Assembly: GCF_000689255.1 (NCBI RefSeq)
Contig: NZ_HG964446.1
Coordinates: forward strand, 2,197,126 to 2,261,125
Direction: 5' to 3'
Origin: Mycobacterium triplex
GTDB taxonomy: Bacteria > Actinomycetota > Actinomycetes > Mycobacteriales > Mycobacteriaceae
DNA length: 64,000 nucleotides
This document shows, piece by piece, positions 1-9,700 of this stretch. Both the position numbers and the translations under genes were made by a program. A model generated the notes under the pieces. The model worked only from the letters and a program-made list of their open reading frames with translations. It was not told where the DNA came from and searched no databases. Positions within the stretch are counted from its first letter, which is position 1. Each line of letters begins with the position of its first letter.

Positions 1-374
1 CGCAACACCGTGCACCAGCTGACCCGCAGCACCCGGGGCGCCTCGTCGGCCAGGACCTGCAGCCGCGCCGCCTTGTCCTTGGCCGCGGCGACGTGGTCGA
101 GCAGTTCCAGCTCGCGGTGTGCCTCCAGCAGACCGGTGTGCGGACGCACGCTGTCCACCCGCACGCCGTTCAGCGACTCGGCCGCAGTGATCAGCGTGTC
201 GGGCATCGCCCCGGCAGGCAGTTCGATGACCAGGTCGTCGGTCGCATACCCCGCGCTGCGGTCCACGACGTCGAGCGACAGGATGTCCCCGCCCACCGAA
301 CCCAGCGCAACCGCCAGCGCGCCCAGGCTTCCCGGGCGGTCGACCAGCTCGATGCGCAACAGATACGACGGCAC
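1..374 (-). CDS. ACT-domain amino-acid-binding protein, 3' part cut by the window edge
   Basis: The reverse strand reads [20 protein letters not shown] from a GTG at 372-374 and stays open to the window edge, giving about 124 residues. The N-terminus is a classical ACT fold opening (ligand-binding beta-alpha-beta, RPGSLG turn), which usually senses an amino acid. The protein matches what I remember of Rv3013, which lies divergent to gatC in M. tuberculosis, as here. The C-terminal part of about 90 residues is missing because of the window edge, not because of a mutation. The role is unknown. Upstream in-frame codons remain open, so the start could be a little earlier. Confidence 0.75.
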   Translation of the reverse strand, partial: MPSYLLRIELVDRPGSLGALAVALGSVGGDILSLDVVDRSAGYATDDLVIELPAGAMPDTLITAAESLNGVRVDSVRPHTGLLEAHRELELLDHVAAAKDKAARLQVLADEAPRVLRVSWCTVL

Positions 375-455
375 GCGCCCACTGTCGCACAGAGCCGCGC
401 GTACGGCATTTCCGCAGGGTGGGTGCCAGCTGCACGCCGGCCGCCACTGCACAGA

Positions 456-461
456 TAGGCT
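456..461 (+). promoter_or_regulatory. Probable -10 box of gatC (leaderless-type)
   Basis: TAGGCT fits the mycobacterial TANNNT -10 consensus and ends 8 bases before the gatC GTG. Transcription would start at or next to the start codon, so the mRNA would have no Shine-Dalgarno leader. No good -35 hexamer is visible. Confidence 0.45.
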
Positions 462-469
462 TTTCGCTC

Positions 470-781
470 GTGTCCCAGATCTCCCGCGACGAGGTCGCGC
501 ACCTGGCCAGGCTGGCCCGGTTGGCGTTGACCGATACCGAGCTGGACAGCTACGCCGGCCAACTCGACGCCATCCTGACCCACGTGAGCCAGATCCAGGC
601 GGTCGACGTCACCGGCGTCGAGGCGACCGACAATCCGCTCAGAGACGTCTTGAAAGACGTCACTGGCACCCGCCCGGACGAGACCAGGCCGTGCCTGACG
701 CAGCAGCAGGCGCTGGCCGCGGCGCCCGAAGCCGTCGACGGCCGCTTCGCGGTCCCGCAGATCCTGGGGGACAGCGAGTGA
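470..781 (+). CDS. gatC: Aspartyl/glutamyl-tRNA amidotransferase subunit C
   Basis: A 103-residue protein with the GatC helical signature [16 protein letters not shown] at residues 4-19 and the ending [11 protein letters not shown]. GatC is the belt subunit that holds GatA and GatB together in the amidotransferase that turns Glu-tRNA(Gln) into Gln-tRNA(Gln) in organisms without GlnRS. The GTG at 470 was chosen because the protein then begins VSQISRDEV, as in the family, and a TANNNT box sits 8 bases upstream. Its TGA overlaps the gatA GTG (GTGA), which suggests translational coupling. The longer open frame upstream has no family similarity. Confidence 0.93.
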   Translation: MSQISRDEVAHLARLARLALTDTELDSYAGQLDAILTHVSQIQAVDVTGVEATDNPLRDVLKDVTGTRPDETRPCLTQQQALAAAPEAVDGRFAVPQILGDSE

Positions 782-2265
782 ACGAGATCATCCGATCCGA
801 CGCCGCGACGCTGGCCGCCCGGGTCGCCGCCAAGGAGGTGTCGTCGGTCGAGATCACCCAGGCCTGCCTCGACCAGATCGCGGCGACCGACGACCGCTAC
901 GGCGCGTTTTTGCACGTCGCGGCCGACGAGGCGCTCTCGGCGGCGGCCGCGGTCGACGAGGCCGTGGCCGCCGGGGAGCGGCTGCCCTCGGCGCTGGCCG
1001 GCGTTCCGTTGGCCCTCAAAGACGTGTTCACCACCGTCGACATGCCCACCACCTGCGGATCCAAGATCCTCGAGGGCTGGCGCTCGCCATATGACGCCAG
1101 CGTCACCGCGCGGCTGCGCGCGGCCGGCATCCCGATCCTGGGCAAGACCAACATGGACGAGTTCGCGATGGGCTCATCGACGGAGAACTCGGCGTATGGC
1201 CCCACCCGCAACCCGTGGGACCTCGAGCGGGTGCCCGGCGGCTCCGGGGGCGGCAGCGCGGCGGCGCTGGCCTCCTTCCAGGCCCCGCTGGCCATCGGCA
1301 CCGACACGGGGGGCTCGATTCGCCAGCCCGCCGCGCTGACCGCGACCGTCGGGGTCAAGCCCACCTACGGCACGGTGTCCCGCTACGGCCTGGTGGCCTG
1401 CGCGTCGTCGCTGGATCAGGGCGGCCCGTGCGCGCGCACCGTGCTGGACACCGCGCTGCTGCATCAGGTGATCGCCGGCCACGACCGGATGGACTCCACC
1501 TCCATCGACGCCGCGGTGCCCGATGTGGTCGGCGCCGCCAAGGCCGGTGCGGCGGGCGATCTGAGCGGGGTGCGGATCGGTGTGGTCTCCCAGCTGCGCG
1601 GCGAGGGCTACCAGCCCGGAGTGCTGTCGTCGTTCGAGGCCGCGGTGCGGCAACTGACCGAGCTGGGTGCGCGGGTCAGCGAAGTCGATTGCCCGCACTT
1701 CGATTACGCGTTGTCGGCCTACTACCTGATCCTGCCGTCGGAGGTGTCGAGCAACCTGGCCCGCTTCGACGCGATGCGTTACGGACTGCGGGTCGGAGAC
1801 GACGGCAGCCACAGCGCCGAGGAAGTGATGGCGCTGACGCGGGCCGCCGGCTTCGGACCAGAAGTCAAGCGCCGCATCATGATTGGTGCTTACGCGCTCT
1901 CGGCCGGCTACTACGACGCCTACTACAACCAGGCGCAGAAGGTGCGCACCCTGATCGCCCGCGATCTCGACGAGGCCTACAAATCCGTCGACGTGCTGGT
2001 GTCGCCGGCGACCCCGACCACCGCGTTCCGGCTGGGGGAGAAGGTCGACGACCCGCTGGCGATGTATCTGTTCGACTTGTGCACGCTGCCGCTGAACCTG
2101 GCCGGGCACTGCGGGATGTCGGTGCCGTCCGGGCTGTCCCCGGACGACCAGCTGCCGGTGGGTCTGCAGATCATGGCGCCGGCGCTGGCCGACGACCGCC
2201 TGTACCGCGTCGGTGCCGCCTACGAGGCGGCGCGCGGACCGTTACCGGCGCCGCCGACCGTGTAG
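778..2265 (+). CDS. gatA: Glutamyl-tRNA(Gln) amidotransferase subunit A
   Basis: A 495-residue amidase-signature protein. It frees ammonia from glutamine and passes it to GatB for transamidation of Glu-tRNA(Gln). The catalytic Ser-cisSer-Lys set is visible: Lys81 in PLALKDVF, the Gly/Ser-rich stretch [10 protein letters not shown] near residues 151-160, and Ser180 in [10 protein letters not shown]. The length matches the family. The GTG at 778 overlaps the gatC stop. The same frame is open back to position 10, but that part overlaps gatC and has no amidase similarity. pfkA follows 54 bases downstream, as in M. tuberculosis. Confidence 0.96.
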   Translation: MNEIIRSDAATLAARVAAKEVSSVEITQACLDQIAATDDRYGAFLHVAADEALSAAAAVDEAVAAGERLPSALAGVPLALKDVFTTVDMPTTCGSKILEGWRSPYDASVTARLRAAGIPILGKTNMDEFAMGSSTENSAYGPTRNPWDLERVPGGSGGGSAAALASFQAPLAIGTDTGGSIRQPAALTATVGVKPTYGTVSRYGLVACASSLDQGGPCARTVLDTALLHQVIAGHDRMDSTSIDAAVPDVVGAAKAGAAGDLSGVRIGVVSQLRGEGYQPGVLSSFEAAVRQLTELGARVSEVDCPHFDYALSAYYLILPSEVSSNLARFDAMRYGLRVGDDGSHSAEEVMALTRAAGFGPEVKRRIMIGAYALSAGYYDAYYNQAQKVRTLIARDLDEAYKSVDVLVSPATPTTAFRLGEKVDDPLAMYLFDLCTLPLNLAGHCGMSVPSGLSPDDQLPVGLQIMAPALADDRLYRVGAAYEAARGPLPAPPTV

Positions 2266-2319
2266 CCGGCCGGCGCCCCAATTTGCCCCGGCGGCAGCCG
2301 TTGCGGGCAAGATGAAGGG

Positions 2320-3351
2320 ATGCGGATCGGAATTCTCACCGGGGGCGGCGACTGTCCAGGGCTCAACGCCGTCATCCGGGCAGTGGTACGCACCTGCGAC
2401 GCCCGGTACGGCTCGTCGGTGGTCGGCTTCCAGGACGGGTGGCGCGGGCTGCTGGAAAACCGGCGCATCCAGCTGCAGAACGACGATCGCAATGACCGAC
2501 TGCTGGCCAAGGGCGGGACGGTGCTGGGCACCGCGCGCGTGCACCCCGACAAGCTGCGGGCCGGGCTGGATCAGATCAAGCAGACCCTGGACGACAACGG
2601 CATCGATGTGCTGATCCCGATCGGCGGCGAGGGCACGCTGACGGCCGCGCACTGGCTGTCGGAGGAGAACGTTCCCGTCGTCGGCGTGCCGAAGACGATC
2701 GACAACGACATCGACTGCACCGACGTCACTTTCGGTCACGACACCGCGCTGACCGTGGCCACCGACGCCATCGACCGCTTACACAGCACCGCCGAATCCC
2801 ACCAGCGAGTCATGCTGGTGGAGGTGATGGGCCGCCACGCCGGCTGGATCGCGCTGAACGCCGGGCTGGCGTCCGGGGCGCACATGACGCTGATTCCCGA
2901 GCAGCCGTTCGACATCGAGGATGTCTGCCGGCTCGTCAAACGCCGCTTCCAGCGCGGGGATTCGCACTTCATCTGCGTGGTGGCCGAGGGGGCCAAACCG
3001 ATCCCCGGATCGATCCCGTTGCGGGAGGGCGGGATTGACGAATTCGGCCACGAGAAATTCACCGGTGTTGCCCAGCAGCTGGGCGTGGCGGTGGAGAAGC
3101 GGATCAACAAGGACGTGCGAGTGACCGTGCTGGGCCACGTCCAGCGCGGCGGTACACCGACGGCCTACGACCGCGTGCTGGCGACCCGGTTCGGCGTCAA
3201 CGCCGCCGACGCCGCGCATGCCGGCGAATACGGTCAGATGGTTTCGCTGCGCGGGCAGGACATCGGCCGGGTCTCGCTGGCCGACGCGACGCGCCAGCTG
3301 AAACTGGTGCCCGACGCGCGCCACGACGAGGCCGCCGCCTTCTTCGGCTAG
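2320..3351 (+). CDS. pfkA: 6-phosphofructokinase
   Basis: A 343-residue phosphofructokinase that phosphorylates fructose 6-phosphate in glycolysis. The nucleotide loop [11 protein letters not shown] starts at residue 8, GGEGT lies near residue 102, the substrate loop [12 protein letters not shown] near 124, and GRHAGWIAL follows. The length equals the M. tuberculosis PfkA I remember. An AAGG-type ribosome site lies just before the ATG. In M. tuberculosis gatB follows directly; here about 6.3 kb of other genes intervene. Confidence 0.95.
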   Translation: MRIGILTGGGDCPGLNAVIRAVVRTCDARYGSSVVGFQDGWRGLLENRRIQLQNDDRNDRLLAKGGTVLGTARVHPDKLRAGLDQIKQTLDDNGIDVLIPIGGEGTLTAAHWLSEENVPVVGVPKTIDNDIDCTDVTFGHDTALTVATDAIDRLHSTAESHQRVMLVEVMGRHAGWIALNAGLASGAHMTLIPEQPFDIEDVCRLVKRRFQRGDSHFICVVAEGAKPIPGSIPLREGGIDEFGHEKFTGVAQQLGVAVEKRINKDVRVTVLGHVQRGGTPTAYDRVLATRFGVNAADAAHAGEYGQMVSLRGQDIGRVSLADATRQLKLVPDARHDEAAAFFG

Positions 3352-3402
3352 CGTCCGCCCGGTCGTCGCCACTCAGGCGAACGTGCCCACGGCGACCGCT
3401 GG

Positions 3403-3432
3403 TTGACACTCGATTACGGAGTACGTTATTGA
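3403..3432 (+). promoter_or_regulatory. Candidate promoter of the SDR-TetR-DoxX cluster
   Basis: A perfect -35 TTGACA lies at 3403-3408. A plausible AT-rich -10 (TTATTG or TATTGA) begins 17-18 bases later, in a locally AT-rich stretch about 50 bases before the SDR start. This stretch would also be a natural place for the adjacent TetR protein to bind, but I see no clean palindrome. Confidence 0.4.
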
Positions 3433-3478
3433 TTGTATCGTCGCGTTGCGTCACCGCACATTCGAAAAGGAGCCTGCG

Positions 3479-4357
3479 ATGGATGCGCCCTTGCCGACCA
3501 TCCCCGAACCCACTGCCCAAGCCGATCTGCTTTCTCTGGCCGGCAAATGTGCGGTGGTCACCGGCGGCAGCCGTGGTCTTGGCCAGGCGACCGTCCATCG
3601 GTTGGCGCAGGCCGGAGCGTCTGTGGTGTTCACTGGGCGCGGGCCCGACGCGTTACGACATGTGCAGGACGAAGTTGCCGAAGCCGGGGCGACCGCGCTC
3701 GGTGTCCAGGCCGATATCGCCGCGCTCGAGGATTCGCAGCGAGTCGTCGACCTTGCGGTGCAGCGTTTCGGCCGGCTGGACATCCTGGTCAACAACGCCG
3801 CGCTTTATACGCCCTCGTTCGCGCTGGACACCACCGAGGCGTTATTCGACGACGTCGTCGGCGCCGACCTCAAGGGTGCGTTTTTCCTGGCGCAGTACGC
3901 CGCGAAAGCGATGATCGACGCCGGGCGTGGGGGCCGCATCATCAACCTGTTGTCCGTCGACGCGTTCCGGCCGATGGGCCCCTTGGCGGCCTACGCGTCG
4001 GCCAAGGCCGGGCTGTGGGCAGCCACCCAGAATCTGGCCAAAGAATTGGCGCCCCACCAGATTCTGGTCAATGCCGTCACTCCGGGTTCGACGATCACCG
4101 AGGAGCGGCTGGCGATGTTCCGGGACGGAACGTTCGCCTCGCAGCAGGTGCCTGCCGAGGCGGCCAAGACCCGCCAGATGTTGCAGTCCGCAGTCGAATC
4201 CGGTGGGTTTGCCCAGATGCTGACCACGATGATGCCGCTCGGGCGACCGGGCTGGCCCGACGAAATCGCCAAGGCCGTGCTGTTTTTGGCCTCCGACCTC
4301 GGGAGTTACGTCAGCGGGGCCAACCTGATCGTCGACGGCGCCCAAAGCCTGCGCTAG
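3479..4357 (+). CDS. Short-chain dehydrogenase/reductase
   Basis: A 292-residue SDR, probably NAD(P)-dependent, acting on an unidentified alcohol or ketone. The cofactor motif VVTGGSRGLGQ follows an N-terminal extension of about 20 residues. NNAA is present, and the catalytic pair is Tyr172 and Lys176 in YASAKAGLW. The end SYVSGANLIVDGAQSLR is the usual classical-SDR C-terminus. The ATG was chosen for the AAAGGAG ribosome site just upstream. A tetR-like gene starts 8 bases after the stop, so the two are probably one transcript. It belongs to the segment inserted between pfkA and gatB. Confidence 0.88.
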   Translation: MDAPLPTIPEPTAQADLLSLAGKCAVVTGGSRGLGQATVHRLAQAGASVVFTGRGPDALRHVQDEVAEAGATALGVQADIAALEDSQRVVDLAVQRFGRLDILVNNAALYTPSFALDTTEALFDDVVGADLKGAFFLAQYAAKAMIDAGRGGRIINLLSVDAFRPMGPLAAYASAKAGLWAATQNLAKELAPHQILVNAVTPGSTITEERLAMFRDGTFASQQVPAEAAKTRQMLQSAVESGGFAQMLTTMMPLGRPGWPDEIAKAVLFLASDLGSYVSGANLIVDGAQSLR

Positions 4358-4365
4358 GGCCGGCC

Positions 4366-5202
4366 GTGTCGACATACACCACCACATCGGCGTCGGCCGC
4401 GGTCGGCGAGGATCTGGTGCAGGCGGCGCTGCGGGCCGGCCGCGCCCTGGGTAAGGACGTGGCCGACGTGCCGGTGATCGCGATCGCGCGCGAAGCCGGG
4501 ATCTCCCGCAGCACGCTGATCCGGCGGCTCGGCGGTTCTCGCGCCGCGCTCGACGAAGCGGTCCGCGCGGCCGGGGTGGATCCGGGCGGTCAAGCGCCGG
4601 TTCGTACCCGGGCCCTGGACGCCGCCGCCGAGCTGATCAGCACCTCGGGCCTGGCCGCGGCGACCTTGGAAGCGATCGCGGCGCGCGCGCAGTGCTCGGT
4701 GCACAGCCTCTACGCGTCGTTCGGGGGGCGCGACGAGCTGCTGCGGGCGCTGTTCGAGCGCCACAGCCCGCTGCTGCAGATCGAAGACTTCATCGACGGC
4801 GCCGACGGCGATCTGGCCACCACAGTGCGCAGCCTGTACGGTCTGATCGTCCACACCCTCGACCGCGAGCCCCGCGTGGCCCCGGCGCTTTTGGCTGAGA
4901 CGTTGGCGCGCCCTGGCAGCCCCGCTATTCAGAACCTGTTGGGGCACAACGCTCCTCGGATTCTGGCTTCGCTCGGGGGCTGGCTGACCAACGAAATCCA
5001 GGCCGGACGGATCCGCGACCTGCCGCTGTCACTGCTGATCCAGCAATTGATCGCCCCGATTGCCGTCCACATGCTGGTGCGGCCCGCCGTGCCGCAACTT
5101 CCAGGTTTGGAATTACCGGACTTGGACAACGTCTGCGACACCTTCACCGACACGTTTCTGCGCGCAGTCACCACGTCGCCTGGACGACGGAGGGCACGAT
5201 GA
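4366..5202 (+). CDS. TetR-family regulator with a possible duplicated helix-turn-helix region
   Basis: A 278-residue protein. Residues about 85-145 form an ordinary TetR DNA-binding domain (TLEAIAARAQCSVHSLYASF) followed by an alpha-helical ligand-binding domain. Before it, residues about 25-65 carry a second helix-turn-helix-like stretch (IAIAREAGISRSTLIRRLGG), which single-domain TetR proteins lack. It begins with GTG 8 bases after the SDR gene and its TGA overlaps the ATG of the next reading frame, so it is probably cotranscribed and regulates this cluster. The ligand is unknown. Confidence 0.8.
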   Translation: MSTYTTTSASAAVGEDLVQAALRAGRALGKDVADVPVIAIAREAGISRSTLIRRLGGSRAALDEAVRAAGVDPGGQAPVRTRALDAAAELISTSGLAAATLEAIAARAQCSVHSLYASFGGRDELLRALFERHSPLLQIEDFIDGADGDLATTVRSLYGLIVHTLDREPRVAPALLAETLARPGSPAIQNLLGHNAPRILASLGGWLTNEIQAGRIRDLPLSLLIQQLIAPIAVHMLVRPAVPQLPGLELPDLDNVCDTFTDTFLRAVTTSPGRRRAR

Positions 5203-5235
5203 CCACTCCCGATCCCACCCGCAAAGTCGCCGAAC

Positions 5236-5634
5236 TTGCTCGGTGCGACTTTCACCGGTGCAGGCATCGCGCACGTGGTCAAACACGAGTGGTTCGAACG
5301 ACTCGTTCCTGACGCCGTGGCCGCGTGGCGTGAGCCGGTCAGCGCGGTCACCGCGGCGATCCGGCTCGTCGGGGGCATCCGCATGTTCTTCCCGCGGCTG
5401 CGGCGGGTTGCTCGCTGGACAAATCTCGCGATGCCGCTGCCGACCTTGCCGGCGGCGGTCGGTCAAACGCGACGTCCTGACGAGATGCGAGCGCTCGGCC
5501 TGGACCCAAAACTGGTCGCCGCCCGAATTCCGGCACAAATGCTGGTCGCCATCCTGACGTGGTGGTCGACCCGGCCGGCAAACAACCGTCGCGGTGAACA
5601 AATATCGCGGCGGAAGCGTTGTCAACGATCATGA
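5236..5634 (+). CDS. Small DoxX-like membrane protein, probably frameshifted near the start
   Basis: The open frame begins with TTG and encodes about 132 residues starting LLGATFTGAGIAHVVKHEWF. It has hydrophobic segments spaced as in small four-helix DoxX-like proteins. An ATG at 5199, overlapping the tetR stop, begins MTTPDPTRKVAEL in another frame. Removing a single T near 5236 joins the two frames into a natural N-terminus (KVAELLGATF). So either the gene has a one-base insertion, or the sequence has an error, or translation starts at TTG. The stop overlaps the ATG of the AraC gene, which suggests the frame was translated until recently. Function unknown. Confidence 0.5.
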   Translation: MLGATFTGAGIAHVVKHEWFERLVPDAVAAWREPVSAVTAAIRLVGGIRMFFPRLRRVARWTNLAMPLPTLPAAVGQTRRPDEMRALGLDPKLVAARIPAQMLVAILTWWSTRPANNRRGEQISRRKRCQRS

Positions 5635-6611
5635 CCGACAGCAAATCCGAGCCGCGCGGCGGCGCGGAGCGCTTCGAGGCGTTTCACCAGCTCGTGGGGG
5701 ACACGTTCGTCCCGGTCGCGCTGTCGATGGACGACGCCGACTCCTTCCAGGCAAAGCTGCACACGTCCAGCCTGGGCACCATGCGGATTAACCGCCTGCA
5801 GTTCAGCGGTGGGGTGGTGATGCGCCGAACGCCACGACAGCTGCGGCGCGGCACGCCTCAGCTGATCGAGCACCACAGTGCCGACTATTTGAAGGTCGGT
5901 GTCCACATCGCGGGCAGCTGCGTGGTCCGTCAAGATGGCCGCGAAGCAAAGTTGTCGCCCGGGGATTACGTCGTATACGAAACGACGCGACCGTTCGAAT
6001 TCGCGGTCGACGGGAAATTCCAGATGTTCAGTGCGCTTATTCCGCGCGAATTGCTGCGCATCCCGACGGCACAACTGTCTCTGCTCACGGCTCGCAGCTT
6101 CGACGGCCGGCAGGGAATGGGGGCGCTGTTGGCCCCGTTCCTGGTCGAGCTTGCGCGACAGACAACCAAAGAAGCTCGGCCGACCAATATCCGATTGGCC
6201 GATGCGATGTTCGACATGCTGGAGGCGGCGTTCTGCGAGCAGTTGGCCTGTGATCGCCCGGAGGGCCGCAGCCCGGTCCAGGCCGACTTGCTGTTGCGAA
6301 TATTCGGTTTCATCGAACGAAACCTCGGTGACCCCGACCTAGATGGCATGAAAGTCGCAACAGCACACCATATTTCGATTCGACAGCTGCAACGGATGCT
6401 GGAATTCGATGGTCACACAGTCACCGAGTGGATCAGGAGCCGCAGGATCGAGCACTGCCGCAAGGACCTGGCGAATGCGGAGCTGGTGGCGGTGCCGGTG
6501 GGTGCGATCGGCGCACGGTGGGGACTGGTCAACGCCGCGCATTTCTCTCGACTCTTCAAAGCCGCACATGGTCTGTCACCGCGGGAGTATCGCTCCTGGG
6601 CGTTGAGCTGA
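5631..6611 (+). CDS. AraC-family transcriptional regulator
   Basis: A 326-residue protein with an N-terminal AraC-binding-like sensor domain (roughly residues 40-190) and a C-terminal AraC double helix-turn-helix. The C-terminal region has VATAHHISIRQLQRML, then WIRSRRIEHCR, and ends AHFSRLFKAAHGLSPREYRSW, a textbook AraC signature. The ATG overlaps the previous stop (ATGA); an in-frame TTG 12 bases upstream is less likely. A GMC oxidoreductase gene follows 104 bases downstream and is the obvious target, but this is inference from position. Confidence 0.87.
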   Translation: MTDSKSEPRGGAERFEAFHQLVGDTFVPVALSMDDADSFQAKLHTSSLGTMRINRLQFSGGVVMRRTPRQLRRGTPQLIEHHSADYLKVGVHIAGSCVVRQDGREAKLSPGDYVVYETTRPFEFAVDGKFQMFSALIPRELLRIPTAQLSLLTARSFDGRQGMGALLAPFLVELARQTTKEARPTNIRLADAMFDMLEAAFCEQLACDRPEGRSPVQADLLLRIFGFIERNLGDPDLDGMKVATAHHISIRQLQRMLEFDGHTVTEWIRSRRIEHCRKDLANAELVAVPVGAIGARWGLVNAAHFSRLFKAAHGLSPREYRSWALS

Positions 6612-6715
6612 CGTTTGCGCAACCCGGCAAGATCCTGGCGCGTGCGCGCAAGACGTGCATCTCGGCCGCCCCAATAGTGGGTAGCGACAGGTGACCGCCC
6701 AGGTACGGAGGCGAG

Positions 6716-8341
6716 ATGCAGGACACGGCAGACGAATTCGATGTGGACCAGAAATTCGCCGAGCGGGTGGCCGCGAATCAGGCCGCGCTGACCGCGACAC
6801 TCAAGCCGCGCTACGACTTCATCGTGTGCGGTTCGGGTTCCTCGGGCTCGGTCGTCGCGCGCAGGCTGGCCGAAAACGCGGGCGTCGACGTGCTGCTGGT
6901 CGAGGCCGGCGGCGACGACAACGTCGCCGAAGTCGTGGCCCCGGGTCAATGGACCGCCAACTTGGGTTCCGAACGCGACTGGGGATTTCGCGGTGAGCCG
7001 AACCCCCACCTCAACAACCGCTCGATCATGTACTCGACGGGCAAGGTGCTGGGCGGCAGCTCGAGCATCAACGTGATGGCCTGGATCCGGGGCCACCGTG
7101 ACGACTGGAACCATTTCGCCGCCGAAGCGGGCGACCCGGCGTGGAACTACGAATCCGTCCTCGACATCTATCGAGGCATCGAAGACTGGCATGGCGCCCC
7201 GGATCCGGTGTACCGGGGAAGCGGCGGACCGGTTTTCGTGCAACCGGCACCCGACCCCAACCCGCTCGCCCTGGCGACGGTGGATGCCGCGTCGGCCATG
7301 GGCACCAAGGTGTACCCGTCCGCCAATGGGCGGCTGATGGAGGCTACCGCGGGTGTGGCGCTCGGTGATGTCCGGATCCGAAATGGCCAGCGGCAGTCCG
7401 TCTTTCGCTCATACGTCTTCCCGCTGATGGACCGGCCCAACCTCACCGTCCTCACCCATGCGGTCGTGCAGCGGGTCGTCGTCGAGGGCGGCAAGGCCGT
7501 CGGCGTCGAAATTCGTCATCACGGGGCGACCCGACGCATCGATGTCGACGCCGAAGTCGTTCTGTCGCTGGGTGCGAACAATACGCCCAAGGTGCTGATG
7601 CTCTCCGGTGTCGGTGACCAAGACGAGCTGAGCCGCGTCGGGATTCCCGTGCGCAAACACCTGCCCGGCGTGGGTCGCAACCTTCAAGACCACGTCGCCT
7701 TCGATTGCATCTGGGAATACCGCGAGCCCCAACTACCGCGCAACAATGCGGCCGAAGTCGTCGTGCTCGGCGAGACCACGTCGGGGCTCACCCACCCGGA
7801 CGTCTTCGCCTGGCAGGTGGAACTGCCCTATGCGACCGACGAGACGGCGGCCCGGTTTGGCCTTCCCGACGCCGGATGGACCTTCCACGCCGCGATCGCC
7901 CATCCGAAGAGCCGGGGCCGGGTACGGCTGGGCGGCAACGACCCGGCCGATCCGCTGCGCATCGACGACAACACCTTGGCCGATCCCGACGATGTGCAAA
8001 AGGCGATCGCGTGCGTGCGGTGGTGCCGGGACATCGCCAACAGTGCGCCGCTGCGACCGTATGTCAAACGCGAGGTCATGCCGGGAAACTTGGGCGAAGC
8101 AGCGCTGGAAGAGTTCGTTCGGGATGCGGCGACGACGTTTTTTCACCAGGTCGGCACGGCCAAAATGGGCCGCGACGTGATGTCCGTGGTCGATGGCAGC
8201 CTCAAGGTCTACGGAATCGAGAATCTGCGGGTGGCCGACGCCTCGATCATGCCGCGGATCACCGCCACCAACACCATGGCGCCGTGTGTGGTCATCGGGG
8301 AACGGGCGGCGCAGAGCCTGCGGCAAGCGCACCGGCTCTGA
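6716..8341 (+). CDS. GMC-family FAD-dependent oxidoreductase (choline/alcohol dehydrogenase type)
   Basis: A 541-residue glucose-methanol-choline oxidoreductase. The ADP-binding loop GSGSSGSVVARRL is at about residues 38-50. The GMC signature GGSSSINVMAWIRGH, the GVGRNLQDH motif and the C-terminal FAD/active-site region (FFHQVGTAKMG, then LRVADASIMPRITATNTMA) are all in the right order. The family oxidises alcohols to aldehydes with FAD; the substrate cannot be read from sequence. A GAGG-type ribosome site precedes the ATG. Upstream lies an araC-type gene on the same strand. Confidence 0.92.
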   Translation: MQDTADEFDVDQKFAERVAANQAALTATLKPRYDFIVCGSGSSGSVVARRLAENAGVDVLLVEAGGDDNVAEVVAPGQWTANLGSERDWGFRGEPNPHLNNRSIMYSTGKVLGGSSSINVMAWIRGHRDDWNHFAAEAGDPAWNYESVLDIYRGIEDWHGAPDPVYRGSGGPVFVQPAPDPNPLALATVDAASAMGTKVYPSANGRLMEATAGVALGDVRIRNGQRQSVFRSYVFPLMDRPNLTVLTHAVVQRVVVEGGKAVGVEIRHHGATRRIDVDAEVVLSLGANNTPKVLMLSGVGDQDELSRVGIPVRKHLPGVGRNLQDHVAFDCIWEYREPQLPRNNAAEVVVLGETTSGLTHPDVFAWQVELPYATDETAARFGLPDAGWTFHAAIAHPKSRGRVRLGGNDPADPLRIDDNTLADPDDVQKAIACVRWCRDIANSAPLRPYVKREVMPGNLGEAALEEFVRDAATTFFHQVGTAKMGRDVMSVVDGSLKVYGIENLRVADASIMPRITATNTMAPCVVIGERAAQSLRQAHRL

Positions 8342-8472
8342 CCCCGGGAAGGCAAACAACGGGTGGCAGCAGCCTGAACTATTGCCCGAATTTGCCGCCC
8401 GATTAGCCAGCGCACCCGGCAAGCACCGGCTTCTGGTTTAACCACCAGGTCGAAACGGCTATCCCAGCGGCC

Positions 8473-9663
8473 ATGAGTAACCGCGAGGGGTTTCGCGGAG
8501 TCAATGCCCTTTCCGCCGCTCCGGCGTATCCGTCGAATTCCGGCCCGCCTGGGTCTTCGGTGCCGCGCTGGCGCGCCGAAGCCGACCCGACGGCGGCCAC
8601 CGTGCCCGAACCGCGCCACCGCCCGCCGGAGAAACCCGCCGGGCCGGCCACACCCAACCGGCTGGCGCGGGCACGGCGGACCGCCGCGCCGTACCGGCGT
8701 GAGCTGACGCTGGGCGGGACCGCCCTCGACGGCGTGGACTCCCGGGCGCCGGCGGGACCGAGCAGGTCCGGCTGGCGAGAGGTGATTCACCGGATCACCG
8801 GAATCGACCTCGGCCCGGGCAAGGACGCCGAGGACGAGCGGAGGCTGCGGGAGCGCGCCACGGCCGTCGTCGGCGGCGCCTTTCCGATCGCGGTGCTGAA
8901 CCTCAAAGGCGGCGTCGGCAAGACCGCCGTGGTCGAAGCGCTCGGCTCGACGCTGGCCGAGGCGCGCGGCGACCGGGTCATCGCCGTCGACATCGACGCC
9001 GGCGACCTCGCCGAGCGTCACGGTCGACGCAACCCGCTGAGCCTGGCCGACCTGCTCGCCCGCGATTCGGTGACGCAGTACGCCCAGGTGCGGGCGCACA
9101 CCCACATGAACAGCTTCGGCCTGGAAGTGCTCGGGTTGCCCGACTACGGCCGCACCGACTGGCGGCTGGAGCGCCAGGACATCGCCAAGGCGTTTTCGAT
9201 TCTGCGGAAACACTATTCGGTGGTGCTGGTGGATTGCGTCAAGGCGATCAACTCTCATGTGATGGACGCCGTTCTGCCCGAGGCGCGAGCCCTGGTGGTG
9301 GTCAGCGGCACCTCGATCGATGCGGTGCGCAAGACCAGGACGACGCTGGAGTGGTTGTCCAACAACGGATATCGCCGCTTGATGGGTTCGACCGTGCTTG
9401 CCATGAACTACACCGAACCGGCCAAGCTGGACGGCGTGGTCACCAAGGAATTCGAGTCCCTGTCGGCTCGCGTCGCCGCCACGGTGGTCCTGCCCTTCGA
9501 TCGGCACGTGCACGAGGGCACCGAGCTCGGGCTGGACCGGTTGAGCAGGGAAAGCCGGCGTGCCTATCTGGAGATGGCCGCCGCCATCGGCGACATCGCC
9601 GCCGGCCGGCCCGTGGGACAGGATGGGCCGCTGCGGTCCTGGCGGGAACCCCGCTCGTCCTGA
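8473..9663 (+). CDS. MinD/ParA-like P-loop ATPase with proline-rich N-terminus
   Basis: A 396-residue protein. Residues 1-110 are low-complexity and rich in Pro, Ala and Arg. The rest is a SIMIBI ATPase with deviant Walker A KGGVGKT at residues 145-151, an [12 protein letters not shown] switch segment and a VVLVDCVKA Walker B-like strand. This layout resembles the EspI/MinD-like ATPases linked to ESX secretion loci, but no ESX gene is present here, so its partner is unknown. It stands alone: 131 bases after the GMC gene and 50 before gatB. The N-terminal start is uncertain because no good ribosome site is visible. Confidence 0.82.
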   Translation: MSNREGFRGVNALSAAPAYPSNSGPPGSSVPRWRAEADPTAATVPEPRHRPPEKPAGPATPNRLARARRTAAPYRRELTLGGTALDGVDSRAPAGPSRSGWREVIHRITGIDLGPGKDAEDERRLRERATAVVGGAFPIAVLNLKGGVGKTAVVEALGSTLAEARGDRVIAVDIDAGDLAERHGRRNPLSLADLLARDSVTQYAQVRAHTHMNSFGLEVLGLPDYGRTDWRLERQDIAKAFSILRKHYSVVLVDCVKAINSHVMDAVLPEARALVVVSGTSIDAVRKTRTTLEWLSNNGYRRLMGSTVLAMNYTEPAKLDGVVTKEFESLSARVAATVVLPFDRHVHEGTELGLDRLSRESRRAYLEMAAAIGDIAAGRPVGQDGPLRSWREPRSS

Positions 9664-9700
9664 GCCCGGGCGGTCGTGCCGCGGTCGGCCGCGCCACCAT

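Noticed and set aside
10..777. Long forward open frame in front of gatA
   Set aside because: It overlaps gatC and the ACT gene in other frames and has no family similarity. It is a high-GC stop-poor extension, and gatA begins at 778.
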